Shown piece after piece: positions 6,497-8,463 of a stretch of 8,463 nt of DNA. The stretch is from JBGPYB01 sp041493035 (GTDB taxonomy: Bacteria > Acidobacteriota > Vicinamibacteria > Fen-336): positions 1-8,463 of the forward strand of contig JBGPYB010000183.1 of the NCBI GenBank assembly GCA_041493035.1. Direction: 5' to 3'. How positions within the stretch are numbered: position 1 is the first letter of the stretch; the number at the start of each line of letters is the position of its first letter. The notes beneath the pieces are model-generated. The model was not told the origin of the DNA. It ran no database searches and saw only the letters and a program-made list of their open reading frames with translations. Both the position numbers and the translations under genes were made by a program.

Positions 6497-7509
6497 TCGG
6501 CGCTCGACCCTGGCCCGTAGGCGGCCAGTGTCACCGCCGACTTCATGGCCTCGACGAGGCTCTCACCACTCGCGGTCCCCTTCTCCACGATGTCGAAGCC
6601 GGTCCCGTGATCCACAGACGTCCGAACGAAGGGAAGGCCGATGGTGACGTTGACGGCGTGGCCGAAAGCGGCCAGCTTGACGGGGACGAGCCCCTGGTCG
6701 TGATACGCGGCGATGACGGCATCGAACTCGCCCCGGCTCGCGCGGACGAACAACGTGTCGGCGGAATAGGGGCCGCTCACGTCGATCCCCTCGCGACGCA
6801 GGCTCGCTACCGCCGGCAGCAGCACGTCGATCTCCTCGCGGCCGAAGAGCCCGCCCTCTCCGGCGTGGGGGTTGACGCCGCAGACCGCCACCTTGCGAGT
6901 CGTGGCGCCGAGCCGCGGCAACTCCCGATGGACGAGACGCACGATGCGACAGGTCTCATCGAACGTGACGGCGTCCCCGACCGACCGGAGCGAGCGATGG
7001 ATGGTGAGAAGCGCCACCCGAAGGCCACCGCCCAGGAACACCATCGCGACGTCGGAGACTCCCGCGGCTTCGGCCAGCATCTCGGTGTGACCTGCCCATG
7101 GGTGCCCTGCCGCGGCGAGTGATTCCTTGTTGAGGGGCGCCGTCACGATCGCGTCGATGCAACCGGCCTTGACGTCGGCTACGGCGCGCAGGACCGTAGC
7201 AGCCGCGACGCGCCCGGCGACAGCCGAGGTCCGCCCCAGGACGATGGGCCCCGAGGCCTCGACGTCCACGACCCGAGCCCCCAGTTCCTGGGGCTTGCGC
7301 AAACCGAAGCGCGCGGCCCGGTCGAGCAGCGACGCCATCGGCCCGTAAACGACCACCTCGCCTTCGGGACGCTTCGGGTCGGCCAGAGCGCGCAGGACGA
7401 CCTCGGGGCCGATTCCCGCGGGATCTCCGACCGTGAGGCCGAGGCGACATCTACGGGGCGGCAGAGAGATCCCAGAGGTTGACCGGCCCTTCCCAACTCC
7501 CAGACGCAA
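6493..7509 (-). CDS. pdxA: 4-hydroxythreonine-4-phosphate dehydrogenase PdxA
   Basis: PdxA oxidises 4-phosphohydroxy-L-threonine with NAD(P)+; the product, after decarboxylation, condenses with deoxyxylulose 5-phosphate in the DXP-dependent route to pyridoxal phosphate. The enzyme is a metal-dependent cytoplasmic dimer. Motifs: LTVGDPAGIGPE (25-36), VTAPLNKES (122-130), GHTEMLAE (140-147), and metal-ligand histidines H171 (LTIHRSL), H215 (VNPHAGEGG) and H270 (AYHDQG), followed by TSVDHGTGFDIV (297-308). The length of 338 is near the family norm of about 330. The start is uncertain. Family homology begins only around residue 22, and the frame has no ATG or GTG; TTG at 7509 is the first possible start, giving a 20-residue extension that overlaps the WD40 gene by 59 bases. 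An ATG at 7450-7448, right after the WD40 stop, is out of frame. The stop overlaps the decarboxylase start by 4 bases. Confidence 0.93.
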   Translation of the reverse strand: MRLGVGKGRSTSGISLPPRRCRLGLTVGDPAGIGPEVVLRALADPKRPEGEVVVYGPMASLLDRAARFGLRKPQELGARVVDVEASGPIVLGRTSAVAGRVAAATVLRAVADVKAGCIDAIVTAPLNKESLAAAGHPWAGHTEMLAEAAGVSDVAMVFLGGGLRVALLTIHRSLRSVGDAVTFDETCRIVRLVHRELPRLGATTRKVAVCGVNPHAGEGGLFGREEIDVLLPAVASLRREGIDVSGPYSADTLFVRASRGEFDAVIAAYHDQGLVPVKLAAFGHAVNVTIGLPFVRTSVDHGTGFDIVEKGTASGESLVEAMKSAVTLAAYGPGSSAE

Positions 7510-8395
7510 CGGTCTTGCCGTCCGGCGAGAAGGCCACGCCGAACACGGTCGCCGTGTGGCCCGGAAAGGTGCGGACCTCGGCTCCGCTGGAAACGTCCCA
7601 GACCTTCACGGTCTTGTCCCAGCTCCCGGAGGCGAGGAACCGTCCGTCAGGCGAAAAGGCGATGCCCTCCACGGCCTTCCCATGACCGCGAAAGACGCGC
7701 ACCTCGAGACCTGTCGCCGGATCCCAGAGCTTGATGGTCTTGTCCCAGCTTCCCGAAGCCAGCGCCTTTCCGTCGGGGGCGAACCTCACGCTCCGAACCG
7801 TGTCGTCGTGGCCGCGGAGCGGGGGCCGAAGCTCTTCCCCGGTCGCCGGGTCCCAGATCTCGACGGCGTTGCCGCATCCCGAGGCCAGAGCCTTGCCGTC
7901 AGGAGAGAACGCCACGGCGAACACGCTCGGAGCATGGCCACGGATCTGGCCAGCTCCCTTTCCCGTTGCGACGTCCCAGAGCGTCACGGCCCCATCACCG
8001 CCGCCGGCGGCAAGAATGCGCCCATCGGGTGAGAAGGCGACGCCGTTGATCTTCTTCGGGGAACCGCCGAGGTCGCGCCCCTTCCCGCTGGACGCGTCCC
8101 AGAGGCGAAGCGAGTCGTAGCTCCCCGAGGCGACCATGGACCCGTCGGGCGAGAACGCCACAGAGCGCACCGCCTCATCGTGCCCGTGCAACGTCCGCGT
8201 CTCGGTCCCCGTCGCGAGGTCCCAGAGCTTGACTGTCGTGTCGGCGCTCCCCGAGGCCAGGATCCGGCCGTCACGAGAGAATGCGACGGCGTTCACGCCC
8301 TTCGCGTGGCCGGACAGGACCCGAGCCGGGGCCACATCGGACGCGGTCGCCACGCCCACGACACAGGCCGACAGGGCGAGAAGCTTCGCGCGCAT
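7451..8395 (-). CDS. Exported seven-bladed WD40 repeat protein
   Basis: A 314-residue protein consisting of a signal peptide (about 1-18, predicted cleavage after VATA) and seven WD40 repeats filling the rest: about 26-66, 68-105, 107-147, 149-188, 191-231, 233-273 and 275-312. Seven blades close one beta-propeller, so the protein looks complete and single-domain. Most blades show the GH dipeptide, the FSPDG turn, SGS and a terminal WD. Blade 3 has GGSPKK in place of GH. Blades 2 and 4 are one residue short before the WD (SGSYDSLRLWD, SGCGNAVEIWD). Such propellers are usually protein-binding scaffolds in the periplasm or outside the cell; no catalytic motif or fused effector is present. LSAC at 8-11 resembles a lipobox but comes very early. 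The ATG at 8395 has a GGGGG directly before it rather than a well-spaced ribosome-binding site. It is the first gene of the apparent WD40-pdxA-decarboxylase unit; the functional link is unknown. Confidence 0.9.
   Translation of the reverse strand: MRAKLLALSACVVGVATASDVAPARVLSGHAKGVNAVAFSRDGRILASGSADTTVKLWDLATGTETRTLHGHDEAVRSVAFSPDGSMVASGSYDSLRLWDASSGKGRDLGGSPKKINGVAFSPDGRILAAGGGDGAVTLWDVATGKGAGQIRGHAPSVFAVAFSPDGKALASGCGNAVEIWDPATGEELRPPLRGHDDTVRSVRFAPDGKALASGSWDKTIKLWDPATGLEVRVFRGHGKAVEGIAFSPDGRFLASGSWDKTVKVWDVSSGAEVRTFPGHTATVFGVAFSPDGKTVASGSWEGPVNLWDLSAAP
7460..8320 (-). repeat. Tandem WD40 blade repeats at DNA level
   Basis: The seven blades form a tandem coding repeat of about 117-126 bases per unit. 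Blades 5 and 6 share an identical 14-base stretch (GTCTTGTCCCAGCT on the plus strand, at 7611-7624 and 7737-7750), exactly 126 bases or 42 codons apart. Both read SGSWDKT then K-x-WD. This points to fairly recent internal duplication or gene conversion among the C-terminal blades; the N-terminal blades are more divergent. Confidence 0.8.
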
Positions 8396-8455
8396 CCCCC
8401 GGACGATACCGCAGCGGCGCCGTCTCGGGCAATGCGCTCCCGGAGTCCCGAGGCT

Positions 8456-8461
8456 ATAGTA
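8456..8461 (-). promoter_or_regulatory. Possible -10 element upstream of WD40 gene
   Basis: On the minus strand TACTAT matches the TAnnnT pattern of a -10 box, about 60 bases upstream of the WD40 start. The -35 region would lie beyond the window edge, so it cannot be tested. The remaining 8396-8455 shows no other recognisable signal. Confidence 0.2.
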
Positions 8462-8463
8462 AG

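Noticed and set aside
7433..8032. Plus-strand open frame of 199 codons opposite the WD40 gene
   Set aside because: Its periodic sequence is simply the WD40 repeats read on the wrong strand.
7460..8320. Regular repeats that might suggest a CRISPR array or tandem satellite
   Set aside because: The period is about 117-126 bases, in frame and coding for WD40 blades; there are no short identical repeats with unique spacers.
8363..8374. Lipobox-like LSAC at residues 8-11 of the WD40 protein
   Set aside because: The hydrophobic stretch before the Cys is only about six residues and hydrophobicity continues past it, so an ordinary signal peptide cut near residue 18 fits better.

Overview
The window is high-GC DNA (roughly two thirds G+C) of bacterial chromosomal type, with seven complete genes and one gene cut by the left edge. 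Coding density is very high and several genes overlap by 4 bases. Seven of the eight genes lie on the minus strand; only smpB is on the plus strand. The style of the kinase/regulator pair, the secreted WD40 propeller and the GC content recall Acidobacteriota or another uncultured Gram-negative soil or sediment lineage. That placement is inference from general resemblance only. No rRNA, tRNA, tmRNA, CRISPR array, transposase or phage gene is visible.

Layout, left to right. 1-258 (-): N-terminal 86 residues of a gene with a degenerate receiver-like segment, joined by a GTGA overlap to the gene before it. 255-941 (-): OmpR/PhoB-type response regulator. 942-1164: an unusual spacer with a strong nested palindrome (989-1073). 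It also holds a 76-codon open frame that starts on the kinase stop and ends on the regulator start, with an ATGA junction at both ends. 1165-2712 (-): membrane sensor histidine kinase. 2742-2771: stem-loop. 2789-4579 (-): polytopic membrane protein with a beta-rich N-terminal domain, possibly a GT-C glycosyltransferase. 4580-4619: a 40-base divergent promoter region. 4620-5084 (+): smpB. 5081-6496 (-): group II PLP-dependent decarboxylase whose stop shares a CTAG with the smpB stop. 6493-7509 (-): pdxA. 7451-8395 (-): exported seven-bladed WD40 protein.

How the genes work together. The kinase, the regulator and the truncated left-hand gene form one signalling unit transcribed leftward. The WD40 gene, pdxA and the decarboxylase form a second leftward unit with overlapping genes. 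PdxA acts in de novo synthesis of pyridoxal 5'-phosphate, the cofactor the downstream decarboxylase needs, so their GTGA coupling makes functional sense. SmpB (trans-translation) is a housekeeping gene between the two units and shows no obvious functional link to either.

Most of the window is ordinary. The points most worth checking are the kinase-regulator spacer (insertion or micro-ORF), the pdxA 5' end (no ATG or GTG start in frame, but an out-of-frame ATG one base away from giving a perfect N-terminus), and the uncharacterised sensor and membrane proteins.
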